DNA from: Kitasatospora humi
GTDB lineage: Bacteria > Actinomycetota > Actinomycetes > Streptomycetales > Streptomycetaceae
Assembly (NCBI RefSeq): GCF_020907985.1
Contig: NZ_JAJJPA010000047.1
Span: 1-49,734 of the forward strand
Length of the DNA: 49,734 nucleotides
Direction: 5' to 3'
This document shows, piece after piece, positions 8,016-16,361 of this stretch. The number at the start of each line of letters is the position of its first letter. The first letter of the stretch is position 1. Position numbers and translations under genes: made by a program. The notes beneath the pieces were generated by a model. That model had not been told where the DNA came from. It searched no databases and worked only from the letters and a program-made list of their open reading frames with translations.

Positions 8016-9359
8016 TCAGATCCACCGCAGGATGTCGTCCGAGCTGGTCAGCCGGGTGCCCGAAGGAAGGTTCGCGATCGCCGGGACCCGCAGCCGGGGG
8101 TAGACGCTGACCCCCGACAGCCGCGAGCCCGGCCAGAGCTGCACGCCGTCCCCGAGGGCCGAGAAACCCTCCAGTCGGACCGGGTGCTCCCGGTCCGACT
8201 GGATCTCCACCATGGGTCCGACGTAGGTGTCGCTGATGTCGGCGTACGGGCCTATCACCGCCGCGTCTCCGCAGGAGCTCCGGCTCAGCCGGGCGCCGGC
8301 CCGCAGCTCGACGCCGTCGCCGACGTCGGTGTACTCGAGGCGGACGTCCTTGCCGACCGCCACGTGGCGGCCGATCCGGACCCCGGGCCCGATCACCACG
8401 CTGCCGTCCTCGATCTTGTCGGCCAGCGTGGTGCCGGTGATCTCGTCCCGGGTGGCCAGTGACGTCTCGTGGATCCAGTACCGGCCGACTTCCGAGTCCG
8501 GCTTCTCCATCAGCTGGTTCATCAGCGGGTAGTCGCCGGCCAGTACGTCCTTCAGGGTGATCAGGTAGTCCTCGACGTTGCCGAGGTCGCCGAGCCGGGC
8601 GATCCGGTGGGTGGCCACCGGCAGGCCCCGCTCCACCAGCGTGGGGAGCAGGTCGCCGCCCCAGTCCAGGCGCTGCTGGGCCTGGCGCATCAGCTCCGGC
8701 TCCCGGGCCGCCTGGCGCAGCCGGGCGCAGTCGACCAGGTACATGCCGGCGTTGGTGGGGATCAGCGCCTCGGCGTCTTTCCTGGTCTCGGGGAACAGGT
8801 CCGCGATCCGCGCCAGGTCGGGCTTCTCGACGAAGCCGGAGACCAGGCCGCGCGGATCGGTCCGCATCGCGCCGTACTTCCCGGCCACCTCCTGCGGGGT
8901 GCGGGCGACCGAGGCCACGGTGACGACGGCACCGGTGCTGCGGTGGGTTTCGGTGAGCTCGGCCAGCGAGAAGTCGAAGACCGAGTCGACCGGAAGGACC
9001 AGGGCCTGTTCGACCAGGTCCCATTCCTCGAGGTTGTGCAGGGTGGCCGCGCCGGAGCCCACGTTGTACCGGTCGAAACTCGGCCGGGAATAGCGGACCT
9101 CGACGCCGTACCTCTCTCCGTGGCCCAGCAGCAGCATGATCTGGCTGCGGTTCTCCAGTCCCTGCGCGACCACGTAGAAACGACGGATGCCCTGCTCGCG
9201 GCAGGCATCGACGACCCACTCGATCAACCGGCGACCGACGAACGGGATCAGTGCCTTGCTTCTGATGTAGTCGGCCGACTCCAGGGTGATCGGCTTGGCA
9301 CGCTCACCTCGCCCGCCGGCAAGGATGATCCCAACGGTCCCCATGTCTGCGCCACCCAT
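8016..9359 (-). CDS. Sugar nucleotidyltransferase with C-terminal left-handed beta-helix
   Basis: This 447-aa protein has the nucleotidyltransferase signature GIILAGGRGERAKPITL near the N-terminus, followed by RSKALIPF, the usual substrate Lys region of NDP-sugar pyrophosphorylases. Residues about 300-440 show hexapeptide-like repeats (VVIGPGVRIGRHVAVGKDVR) of a left-handed beta-helix, as in GlgC and GlmU. It likely makes an NDP-sugar from a sugar 1-phosphate, but the sugar and nucleotide cannot be read from sequence. The start at 9359 was chosen because GGGGA lies seven bases upstream; the longer reading from 9413 has no ribosome site. It lies upstream of the SDR, near glgX, so a role in glucan or surface-sugar supply is possible. 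Confidence 0.82.
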   Translation of the reverse strand: MGGADMGTVGIILAGGRGERAKPITLESADYIRSKALIPFVGRRLIEWVVDACREQGIRRFYVVAQGLENRSQIMLLLGHGERYGVEVRYSRPSFDRYNVGSGAATLHNLEEWDLVEQALVLPVDSVFDFSLAELTETHRSTGAVVTVASVARTPQEVAGKYGAMRTDPRGLVSGFVEKPDLARIADLFPETRKDAEALIPTNAGMYLVDCARLRQAAREPELMRQAQQRLDWGGDLLPTLVERGLPVATHRIARLGDLGNVEDYLITLKDVLAGDYPLMNQLMEKPDSEVGRYWIHETSLATRDEITGTTLADKIEDGSVVIGPGVRIGRHVAVGKDVRLEYTDVGDGVELRAGARLSRSSCGDAAVIGPYADISDTYVGPMVEIQSDREHPVRLEGFSALGDGVQLWPGSRLSGVSVYPRLRVPAIANLPSGTRLTSSDDILRWI

Positions 9360-9786
9360 CTCGCATCCCCACGTTGGCGACTTCGTCCAGTACGACTCAA
9401 CAACAGGAGTCACAGGGTGTCAACGAGAGAGTCAACTGCGTGGCGGAATGTGCCCCTTATCGTCATGTCGGCATCAGCTCCCAGATGATGGGTGCCGTGA
9501 TCATGACACAAAAAAACGGACCTATATGCCCGAATCTCCCCGGGGGCGTTTCCGTCGCTTCGGGATGACCCTGGACCAAGCCGTCGAATAGGTGCAATCA
9601 GGGTGATTCGGACGACCCGAATTAACGCCCTGACACACGGTCACGTCGCCTGCCGACCATTGGCGGAAACCCGCTTCCGATGGGGTTGGGAATAGGAAAG
9701 AAAATGACATGATCTAGCCGTGGTGGTTCGAAAGGACGGGATATCTTCGTAACGCAGGCCGGAGGCCGAGGGGGATTGGCAGGATC
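9360..9786. other. Divergent intergenic region between nucleotidyltransferase and HAD-like genes
   Basis: No gene is supported here. The region is noticeably richer in A/T than its neighbours and contains an A7 run at 9511-9517. Toward the nucleotidyltransferase there are two GTTGAC(A/T) elements on the minus strand (around 9418-9442), possible -35 boxes. A nested inverted repeat lies at 9599-9632. Short ORFs here have no family resemblance. Confidence 0.6.
9599..9632. promoter_or_regulatory. Nested inverted repeat, possible operator
   Basis: An inner perfect repeat ATTCGG-ACGAC-CCGAAT (9606-9622) is enclosed by CAGGG (9599-9603) and CCCTG (9628-9632). Its position between divergent genes favours a regulator site over a terminator. 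The cognate regulator is unknown. Confidence 0.45.
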
Positions 9787-10260
9787 ATGGTGGAACCGAC
9801 GCGCGCCGCATTCTTCGACCTGCGGGACGGGCACCGTTGCCACCGGTCGCGCCAAGCGGTGCGGCAGGCCGCGGAGCGCCATCGCTCGGCCGGCGACCTC
9901 CTGGTCCTGGTGGCGGCCCCACCGGACGCCTGCGAACGGCCGCACGCCGAAGCGGAGCACGGCGTCGCGGCCCTGGGCGTCGGCCCCGACCTGGTGGTGC
10001 ACCGCGGGCCCGAGCAGCCCGGCTGCTCCCCGGGCGACCCGGCGATGGTCACCGTGGTCGAGGCGATCATCCTGCTCGGCCTGGACGCCTCCCGCTGCTT
10101 CGGCTACGTCAACCACACCGACGGCCTGCGCACCCTCAGTGTGGTGGGCAACCCCCGGGTGGTCTGCCTGGACCCGGAGCTCACCGAGCACGCCAGCAGC
10201 CGCGGCTGGCCGGTGCTGGTCGAGGAGGCAGCGCTCGACCACCCGTCCGACACGCCGTGA
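9787..10260 (+). CDS. HAD-IB-like protein lacking the catalytic residues
   Basis: This 157-aa protein aligns by eye with HAD subfamily IB phosphatases of actinomycetes. AAFFDLRDG (residues 7-15) stands where FFDLDGT is expected, and FGYVNHTDGLRTLSVVGNP (105-123) where the YADSxSDLPMLEAVGxP motif is expected, followed by VCLDPELTEHASSRGWPVL, a typical C-terminal segment. The second Asp of DxD is Arg13, the motif II Ser region reads VAAPP, no Lys is found at the motif III site (GDPAMVTV), and the motif IV Asp is Asn109. The cap domain is also missing. It is probably a non-enzymatic HAD relative. The start could be ATG 9787 or GTG 9790; AGGA sits closer to ideal spacing for the latter. It is followed by an unrelated membrane gene. 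Confidence 0.65.
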   Translation: MVEPTRAAFFDLRDGHRCHRSRQAVRQAAERHRSAGDLLVLVAAPPDACERPHAEAEHGVAALGVGPDLVVHRGPEQPGCSPGDPAMVTVVEAIILLGLDASRCFGYVNHTDGLRTLSVVGNPRVVCLDPELTEHASSRGWPVLVEEAALDHPSDTP

Positions 10261-10335
10261 CGGCACCGCCCCGTAGGGGAAAACTCAGGGGTGTCGCCCC
10301 TGGCCCCGAGGGCCGGCGAGGAGCACCGTGGAGGC

Positions 10336-10782
10336 ATGGGACACGGAGATCTGTCGCGACGCGAGAACAGCCAACTGGCCGTCGCCTCCGCCACCACCGG
10401 GCCGTGGCGGACCGCCGCGGCCGTGGGCGTGGTGGTCGGCGGCGCCGCCCTGGGCATTGACCTGGTCACCGGCCACTGGTCGACGTCGATCCTGGCCGGC
10501 CCGGTCGGCTGGGGCCTGTTCTTCTTCTTCCTGGTCGGCACCGTCGGCGGCCTGCTGCGCCGGGGCACCGGCGACCGGCGGCTGCACCGCTGGGCCCTGG
10601 AGCACCCCTGGCAGTCCGCACTGCCCGCCACCGTCGCACTGTGGGCGCTCAACACCCTGACGCTGACCTTCCTCGGCGGCTGGGGCCTGATCGGCGCGGC
10701 CTTCATGTCGCTGCTGCCGGCCGGTCTGCTGCTGCTCGTCGCCGGTGTGGTGGGTTCGGTCAAGGGCGCCAGGCGGAGCTGA
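10336..10782 (+). CDS. Small integral membrane protein, unknown function
   Basis: The protein has about 148 aa with three to four hydrophobic segments: AAAVGVVVGGAALGIDLV, GWGLFFFFLVGTVGGLL, and the C-terminal pair around LWALNTLTLTFLGGWGLIG and LLPAGLLLLVAGVVG. I chose the ATG at 10336 because GAGGAG lies 12 bases upstream. The in-frame ATG at 10291 would add a hydrophilic stretch with no membrane or family signal. I do not recognise a family. The tail ends with basic residues (KGARRS), consistent with a cytoplasmic C-terminus. Confidence 0.7.
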   Translation: MGHGDLSRRENSQLAVASATTGPWRTAAAVGVVVGGAALGIDLVTGHWSTSILAGPVGWGLFFFFLVGTVGGLLRRGTGDRRLHRWALEHPWQSALPATVALWALNTLTLTFLGGWGLIGAAFMSLLPAGLLLLVAGVVGSVKGARRS

Positions 10783-10873
10783 GCGGCGGTCACCTGAGGA
10801 GGAATCACCACAGAACGCGCACCGGGTGACCATCGGGGCACCACCCGGTGCGCGAAGTGTCGTGGAGCGTCTG

Positions 10874-10889
10874 CATACTGACCCGCGTG
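10874..10889 (+). promoter_or_regulatory. -10 box and leaderless GTG start
   Basis: CATACT at 10874-10879 lies seven bases before GTG 10887. No ribosome-binding sequence precedes the GTG, which fits transcription starting at or next to the start codon. Confidence 0.5.
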
Positions 10890-12137
10890 CCGATAACCGA
10901 AGACCCCGGACCGCGCCCCGGCGGCGACGAGCCGGATCCGTTCGCCGACCTCGTCCTGGACGAGGAGTTCATCAAGGCCGCCAGCGTCAAGGAGCCGTCC
11001 GGGCGGGCCCGGATGCTCGCCGCGCGCTGGCGGAAGGAGCCGCCGGCGCCCGCCGAGGCGTGGCGCCCGCCGACCGCCGAGATCCGCCGCAGCCGGTTCG
11101 GCCGGAGGGCCAAGCGGGTCGACCCGTGGGGCGGCCGGCGCAGGACCCGCCGCAACTGGCAGACCCCGGTCTTCGTCGTGGCCGCCGTCGCGGTGGTGAT
11201 GGCAGGGCTGAACGTGAACGCGCTGCACAGCTGGTACCAGAACAACTTCGGCGGCAGCCAGGACAATGGCGCGGCAGCGGCGAAGCCGGTGGCCACCCAG
11301 GCGCCGGAGACGGCGGCCCCCACCGCCGCGCCGCCCACCCAGGACCCCGACACGCCCACCGTCGCACGACCGTGGGCGGGCTCCCCCGCGGCGGCCTGGC
11401 CGACCGGGGCGGACGGGATCGCCCTGCCGCAGGCGCAGGCGGTGGGGGCGTTCGACGCGGATCAGGTGGGTCAGGACCTCGCCCTGGTGAAGAAGTACCT
11501 GGTGGCCGCGAACCTGGATCCGAGCGTGGTCGACGGCGGGGCGACCCAGCCGGTGCTCGACTTGCTGGACGGCAAGGAGCAGGCGTCGCTGAAGGCCGCG
11601 CTGGCCCACCCGGACAAGGACCACGACCCGACCAGCTGGATCAGCCGGTTCGACCCGAGGACCGCGGTCCGCGCGGCGCAGGACATCAAGGTGCAGGGGC
11701 ACGTGGGCTTCGAGGGTGACGGAGACAACGGCCTGCTGGTGCACACCGACTACATCTACGTCTACGCGCTGGCCCCCGGTCCCGAGGCGTACCACCCCAG
11801 TGCCCAGCCGTCCGGCGGCTCGACGGGCAACGGCCAGTCGGTGTCGCTCGTCCAGCTCGACCCGTCCAAGCCGGTCACCCGGGAGATCGTCCGGCGCACC
11901 CAGGACTTCCGCTTCTACGACCCGCAGCGCTACCGGGTCGACCCGAACAAGATCGTCCTGGACAAGGGCGACAGCGACATGGGCGGCAACTACTGCGAGA
12001 CGGGCGACGGCTGGCTGCAGCCCGACTTCGAGGAGGGACAGCCCCAGCCGAACCAGAGCGGTCCCACCGTGGATCCCTACGACGGCAGCAAGCCGCTCAA
12101 GGACGACGGCGTCTGCGGCACCGACTCCCGCTCCTGA
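10887..12137 (+). CDS. Single-pass membrane-anchored protein of unknown function
   Basis: This 416-aa protein has a charged, Arg-rich N-terminal region of about 90 residues (GRRRTRRNWQ just before the membrane), one transmembrane helix (TPVFVVAAVAVVMAGLNVNAL, about residues 92-112), a Pro/Thr/Ala linker (PETAAPTAAPPTQDPDTPT) and a soluble C-terminal domain expected to lie outside the cell. Two cysteines near the end (GGNYCETGDGW and DDGVCGTDS) could form a disulphide. The leaderless GTG at 10887 is preferred to the longer in-frame GTG. I do not recognise a family with known function. The stop is four bases from that of the convergent membrane gene. Confidence 0.75.
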   Translation: MPITEDPGPRPGGDEPDPFADLVLDEEFIKAASVKEPSGRARMLAARWRKEPPAPAEAWRPPTAEIRRSRFGRRAKRVDPWGGRRRTRRNWQTPVFVVAAVAVVMAGLNVNALHSWYQNNFGGSQDNGAAAAKPVATQAPETAAPTAAPPTQDPDTPTVARPWAGSPAAAWPTGADGIALPQAQAVGAFDADQVGQDLALVKKYLVAANLDPSVVDGGATQPVLDLLDGKEQASLKAALAHPDKDHDPTSWISRFDPRTAVRAAQDIKVQGHVGFEGDGDNGLLVHTDYIYVYALAPGPEAYHPSAQPSGGSTGNGQSVSLVQLDPSKPVTREIVRRTQDFRFYDPQRYRVDPNKIVLDKGDSDMGGNYCETGDGWLQPDFEEGQPQPNQSGPTVDPYDGSKPLKDDGVCGTDSRS

Positions 12138-12141
12138 CGCC

Positions 12142-12630
12142 CTACCGCTTCCCCTTCTTCCCGCCCGGACGCCCGGGCCGCGCCGCCCTGCGCTTCGCGG
12201 TCCGGGCCTTCGCCTCCTCCCAGGCCGCCCGCTGGACCGCCTCGCCGGGGGCCTCGACCAGGCTGCGCAGGAAGTAGGCGGCCGCCGAGCCCACGCAGCC
12301 GATCAGCCAGACCGCCCCGAGCGACCGGTCCTCGGCCATCCAGCCGGTCAGCGAGTCCCGTCCGGCAGTGACGATCTTCCACATCCGCAGCCCCGCCAGG
12401 CAGGTGCAGACGGCGATGGCCAGCAGCAGCATCCCGTTCACCAGGCCGCCCGACCGCGACAGCGCCACCCCGGCGACCGCGAACCGCAGCACCAGGGCCC
12501 CGGCCACCACGGTGACCAGGGCCCCGAGTGAGACCGCCGCCCGCCGCAGCCAGTAGTCGCCGCCCCTGGTCACCCAGCTGGTGCCGAAGAAGCGGATGGG
12601 CTCGGGGGCGGGCGCGGTCACATCGTTCAC
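12142..12630 (-). CDS. Integral membrane protein, unknown function
   Basis: This 162-aa protein has four likely transmembrane segments (AAVSLGALVTVVAGALVLRF, GLVNGMLLLAIAVCTCLAGL, GAVWLIGCVGSAAAYFL and a weaker one near residues 52-58). The C-terminus is very basic (AKRRAARPGRPGGKKGKR), as expected for a cytoplasmic end. The GTG start at 12630 is leaderless-like. It lies directly downstream of ilvD on the opposite side of its own promoter, and both read leftward. No function can be assigned. Confidence 0.75.
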   Translation of the reverse strand: MNDVTAPAPEPIRFFGTSWVTRGGDYWLRRAAVSLGALVTVVAGALVLRFAVAGVALSRSGGLVNGMLLLAIAVCTCLAGLRMWKIVTAGRDSLTGWMAEDRSLGAVWLIGCVGSAAAYFLRSLVEAPGEAVQRAAWEEAKARTAKRRAARPGRPGGKKGKR

Positions 12631-12644
12631 ACCAACCGATTATG
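12628..12644 (-). promoter_or_regulatory. -10 box and leaderless GTG start
   Basis: On the minus strand CATAAT (12644-12639) lies eight bases before GTG 12630, close to the TATAAT consensus, with no ribosome site. Confidence 0.55.
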
Positions 12645-12667
12645 CAGACCCGGCGGGACCGACCGGC

Positions 12668-14512
12668 TCACCCGAGCTTGGTGACGTCCCGCACCGCGCC
12701 CTTGTCGGCGGAGGTCGCCATCGCGGCGTAGGCCTTCAGCGCCTGGCTGACCGGGCGCTCGCGGTGCGCCGGGCGGTAGCCGCCGTTCTCCTCCAGCCGC
12801 ATCCGGCGCTCGTGCAGCTCCTCGAAGGAGACCTCCAGGCTGACCGAGCGGTTGGGGATGTCGATCGAGATGATGTCGCCGTCCTCGACCAGCGCGATGG
12901 TGCCGCCGGAAGCCGCCTCCGGGGAGACGTGGCCGATCGACAGGCCCGAGGTGCCTCCCGAGAACCGGCCGTCGGTGATCAGCGCGCACGCCTTGCCCAG
13001 GCCCCGGCCCTTGAGGAACGAGGTCGGGTAGAGCATCTCCTGCATGCCGGGGCCGCCCTTGGGGCCCTCGTAGCGGATGACCACCACGTCGCCCTCCTTG
13101 ACCCGCTTGGCGAGGATCGCGTCCACCGCGTCCTCCTGCGACTCCACCACCACGGCCGGGCCGGAGAAGGTCCAGATCGACTCGTCCACCCCGGCGGTCT
13201 TCACGATGCAGCCGTCCTCGGCCAGGTTGCCGTAAAGCACCGCGAGGCCGCCCTCCACCGAGTAGGCGTGCGCGACGCCGCGGATGCAGCCGCCGGCCGC
13301 GTCGGTGTCCAGCGACTCCCAGCGCTCGGACTGCGAGAAGGCCTCGGCGGTGCGCACGCAGCCGGGCGCCGCGTGGAACAGCTCGACCGCCTCGGGGGAC
13401 GGCGAGCCGCCCCGGATGTCCCAGGTCTTCAGCCACTCGGTCAGCGAGTCGGCGTGCACGGTGTGCACGTCCGCGTTGAGCAGCCCGCCCCGGTGCAGCT
13501 CGCCCAGGATGGCGGGGATGCCGCCGGCCCGGTGCACGTCCTCCATGTAGTAGTCGCCGTTGGGGGCGACCTTGGACAGGCACGGGACCTTGCGCGAGAT
13601 GCCGTCGATGGCCCGCATGTCGAAGTCCAGCTCGGCCTCCTGGGCGGCGGCCAGCAGGTGCAGGATGGTGTTGGTGGAGCCGCCCATCGCGATGTCCAGC
13701 GCCATGGCGTTCTCGAACGCGGCGCGGGTGGCGATGTTGCGCGGCAGCACCGCCTCGTCGTCCTGGTCGTAGTAGCGGGTGGCGAGTTCCACCACGGTCC
13801 GCCCGGCCCGCTCGTAGAGCGCCCGGCGTGCCGTGTGGGTGGCCAGCAGCGAGCCGTTGCCGGGCAGCGACAGGCCGATCGCCTCGGTCAGGCAGTTCAT
13901 CGAGTTGGCGGTGAACATCCCGGAGCAGGAGCCGCAGGTCGGACAGGCGTTCTCCTCGATGATCGCGATGTCCGCGTCGGAGACCGACTCGTTGACCGCG
14001 TCGGAGATCGCGTTGACCAGGTCGAGGCGGCGGACCGTGCCGTCCACCAGGGTGGCCCGGCCGGCCTCCATCGGGCCGCCGGAGACGAACACCACCGGGA
14101 TGTTGAGGCGCAGCGCGGCCATCAGCATGCCGGGGGTGATCTTGTCGCAGTTGGAGATGCAGACCAGCGCGTCCGCGCAGTGCGCGTTGACCATGTACTC
14201 CACGCTGTCGGCGATCAGGTCGCGGGACGGCAGCGAGTAGAGCATCCCGCCGTGGCCCATCGCGATGCCGTCGTCCACCGCGATGGTGTTGAACTCGCGC
14301 GGAATGCCGCCGGCCTGCTTGATCGCTTCGGAGACGATCCGGCCGACCGGCTGCAGGTGGGTGTGGCCGGGGACGAACTCGGTGAAGGAGTTGGCCACCG
14401 CGACGATCGGCTTGCCGAAGTCCTCGCGGGCTACGCCGGCGGCGCGCAGAAGCGCGCGGGCGCCCGCCATGTTGCGACCGTGGGTGACCGTACGGGACCT
14501 CAGCTCGGGCAC
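12668..14512 (-). CDS. ilvD: Dihydroxy-acid dehydratase
   Basis: IlvD dehydrates 2,3-dihydroxy acids to 2-keto acids in valine, leucine and isoleucine synthesis, using an Fe-S cluster in the cytoplasm. The 614-aa protein begins PELRSRTVTHGRNMAGARAL, the standard opening. It carries the ISNCDKITPGML and ACPTCGSCSGMFTANSMN cluster motifs and the C-terminal RYEGPKGGPGMQEML and DGRFSGGTSG blocks. Length and motifs are those of a full enzyme. I placed the start at GTG 14512 because GGAGAAGG precedes it by six bases and the resulting N-terminus matches the family; GTG 14524 is the alternative. No other ilv gene is adjacent. Confidence 0.97.
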   Translation of the reverse strand: MPELRSRTVTHGRNMAGARALLRAAGVAREDFGKPIVAVANSFTEFVPGHTHLQPVGRIVSEAIKQAGGIPREFNTIAVDDGIAMGHGGMLYSLPSRDLIADSVEYMVNAHCADALVCISNCDKITPGMLMAALRLNIPVVFVSGGPMEAGRATLVDGTVRRLDLVNAISDAVNESVSDADIAIIEENACPTCGSCSGMFTANSMNCLTEAIGLSLPGNGSLLATHTARRALYERAGRTVVELATRYYDQDDEAVLPRNIATRAAFENAMALDIAMGGSTNTILHLLAAAQEAELDFDMRAIDGISRKVPCLSKVAPNGDYYMEDVHRAGGIPAILGELHRGGLLNADVHTVHADSLTEWLKTWDIRGGSPSPEAVELFHAAPGCVRTAEAFSQSERWESLDTDAAGGCIRGVAHAYSVEGGLAVLYGNLAEDGCIVKTAGVDESIWTFSGPAVVVESQEDAVDAILAKRVKEGDVVVIRYEGPKGGPGMQEMLYPTSFLKGRGLGKACALITDGRFSGGTSGLSIGHVSPEAASGGTIALVEDGDIISIDIPNRSVSLEVSFEELHERRMRLEENGGYRPAHRERPVSQALKAYAAMATSADKGAVRDVTKLG

Positions 14513-14617
14513 TGCCTTCTCCACTCCCTCAGGCGGCTGATGTCTGCCGAGCCTACGCCGCCGTCCCGGGGAACGGACGCACCGTCCGCATCCCGGTCAC
14601 CGCGGGGTCCACCCGGG

Positions 14618-15382
14618 TCAACGCGGCTTGACGGCCACCGTCAGGTCCACGGTGTACGGCTCCACCACCCGGCCGTCCGGGAACAGCCCCAGCAGCCAGG
14701 CCCGGTCGTCGGCCAGCACCGACTCGCGCAGCTCGGGCTCGGCCACCGCGAAGTACGACTTGGAGCGCAGGTCGGTGATCACGTCGTCCACCGTGATGGT
14801 CCGCTCCCAGCGCACCGTGGCGCCGGAGACCTCCAGCGGGTGGCGGGAGAGCGGCTCGGTGACGGCGTTCATGGTGCCGTAGTAGTGGTACGAGGGCAGC
14901 GCCGCCGCGTGCCGGCGCTCCTGCTCGGCCAACCAGTCCACCGAGCGGTCCTTGAGGTTCCAGAAGAGCACCAGCGCCCCGCCCGGGCGCAGCACCCGGA
15001 GCGCCTCCGGGATCGACCTGTCCGGGTCGGTCCAGTGGAACGCCTGGGCGTAGGTGACCAGGTCGGCGCTCTCGTCGTGGCACGGCAGGTCGTCGCCGAC
15101 CCCCTTGACCACCGGGATCTCCGGGCTGACCGCGTGCAGCTGGGCGGCCATCCCGCCGCTCGGCTCGACGGCGATCACCCGGGCGCCGCGCTCGGCCAGC
15201 AGCCGGGTGGCGATCCCGGTGCCGGCGCCCACGTCCAGCACGTCGGCCCCGCGCAGCGGGCGGCCGGCCAGTCGCTCGATCTCCTCGAACAGCCGCGGCG
15301 GGTAGGACGGCCGGGCCCTGTCGTACTCGGCGGCCACGGCACCGAAGGAGTTCGCGTGCGTCTGGTGCTGAACGTCCGTCAT
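14618..15382 (-). CDS. Class I SAM-dependent methyltransferase
   Basis: This 254-aa protein has the Rossmann methyltransferase motifs: ADVLDVGAGTGIATRLLA (motif I, about residues 46-63), VIAVEPSGGM (motif II), ADLVTYAQAFHW (motif IV region) and LRPGGALVLFWN (post-motif). It is of the Methyltransf_11 type, whose substrates are usually small molecules and cannot be read from sequence. The ATG at 15382 has GGGGAG eight bases upstream. It is transcribed leftward, 32 bases after the isomerase gene, so the two may share a transcript. Confidence 0.85.
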   Translation of the reverse strand: MTDVQHQTHANSFGAVAAEYDRARPSYPPRLFEEIERLAGRPLRGADVLDVGAGTGIATRLLAERGARVIAVEPSGGMAAQLHAVSPEIPVVKGVGDDLPCHDESADLVTYAQAFHWTDPDRSIPEALRVLRPGGALVLFWNLKDRSVDWLAEQERRHAAALPSYHYYGTMNAVTEPLSRHPLEVSGATVRWERTITVDDVITDLRSKSYFAVAEPELRESVLADDRAWLLGLFPDGRVVEPYTVDLTVAVKPR

Positions 15383-15414
15383 GTCCCCACTCCCCGTTGG
15401 TGCGCGTCCTGCCC

Positions 15415-16338
15415 TCAGCGTACGCGGGCGCCGGTGGCCAGGTGCAGCCGGGTGAAGGCCAGCGCCTCGGCCAGGTCGGCCTCGCGTTCGGCCGGCGAGC
15501 CGGAGCGGCGGGTGTTCACCTCCAGCACCACGTGGCCCTCGAAGCCGGTGCGGGCCAGCCGCTCCAGCACCTCGGCGCACGGCTGCTTGCCGCGCCCCGG
15601 GATCAGGTGCTCGTCCTTGCCGGAGCCGGAGCCGTCGGCCAGGTGCACGTGGGCCAGCCGCTCGCCCATCCGGTCGACCATCTCGAAGGCGTCGATCCGG
15701 GAGGTGGCGACGTGCGAGAGGTCCACCGTGAAGTGCCGGTAGGCCTCCTCGGTGACGTCCCAGCCGGGCGCGTAGGCGAGCATCTCGCGGTCCCGGTAGC
15801 GCCACGGGTACATGTTCTCGACGGCGAACTTCACCGCCGTCTCGCCCGCCATCCGCTCGATGCCCTGGACGAACTCCTTGGCGTACTGCCGCTGCCAGCG
15901 GAACGGCGGGTGCACCACCACGGTGTCCGCGCCCAGCTTCTCGGCAGCCGCCCGGGCCCGCTTCAGCTTGGTCCACGGGTCGGTGCTCCAGACCCGCTGG
16001 GTGATCAGCAGGCAGGGCGCGTGCACCGCCAGGATCGGCATCGCGTAGCGCTCGGAGAGCTCGCGCAGGGCGGGCAGGCTCTGGCTGACCGGGTCGTTCC
16101 AGACCATCACCTCGACGCCGTCGTAGCCGAGCTTGGCGGCCAGCTCGAAGGCGATCCGGGTGTTGTCGGGGTAGACCGAGGCGGTGGACAGCGCGATCTT
16201 GTTGTCGGGAACGTGGAGCACCTGGTGGCGGGGCAGCACCAACCGGTCGGTGGTGCGCAGCAGGGGGTCCCGCCGCGGCTGCTCCCTCCGCCTGGTCACC
16301 CGGCGCCGCGGCCGGCCGCTCTCCTGGTCCACGCCCAT
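15415..16338 (-). CDS. Sugar phosphate isomerase/epimerase (AP endonuclease 2-type TIM barrel)
   Basis: This 307-aa protein belongs to the xylose-isomerase-like TIM-barrel superfamily. The key segments are IALSTASVYPDNTRIAFELA, KLGYDGVEVMVWNDP, HAPCLLITQRVW, VVHPPFRWQ, FAVENMYPWRYRD, DLSHVATSRIDAF and HVHLADGSGSGKDEHLIPGRG. The spaced Glu, His and Asp residues are the usual metal ligands of this barrel. The ATG at 16338 is chosen with GAGGAG 11 bases upstream; a later GTG at 16223 is possible because the first 38 residues are basic and poorly structured. Family members isomerise sugars or sugar acids, and some cut DNA. The substrate is unknown. It follows a Ppx/GppA gene by 23 bases. Confidence 0.82.
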   Translation of the reverse strand: MGVDQESGRPRRRVTRRREQPRRDPLLRTTDRLVLPRHQVLHVPDNKIALSTASVYPDNTRIAFELAAKLGYDGVEVMVWNDPVSQSLPALRELSERYAMPILAVHAPCLLITQRVWSTDPWTKLKRARAAAEKLGADTVVVHPPFRWQRQYAKEFVQGIERMAGETAVKFAVENMYPWRYRDREMLAYAPGWDVTEEAYRHFTVDLSHVATSRIDAFEMVDRMGERLAHVHLADGSGSGKDEHLIPGRGKQPCAEVLERLARTGFEGHVVLEVNTRRSGSPAEREADLAEALAFTRLHLATGARVR

Positions 16339-16361
16339 CAGGTTATGCGCTCCTCGTTCGA

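Noticed and set aside
12581..15742. 1053-codon plus-strand open frame opposite ilvD and the methyltransferase
   Set aside because: Antisense shadow of well-supported minus-strand genes; composition rich in Arg, Val and Gly with no domain.
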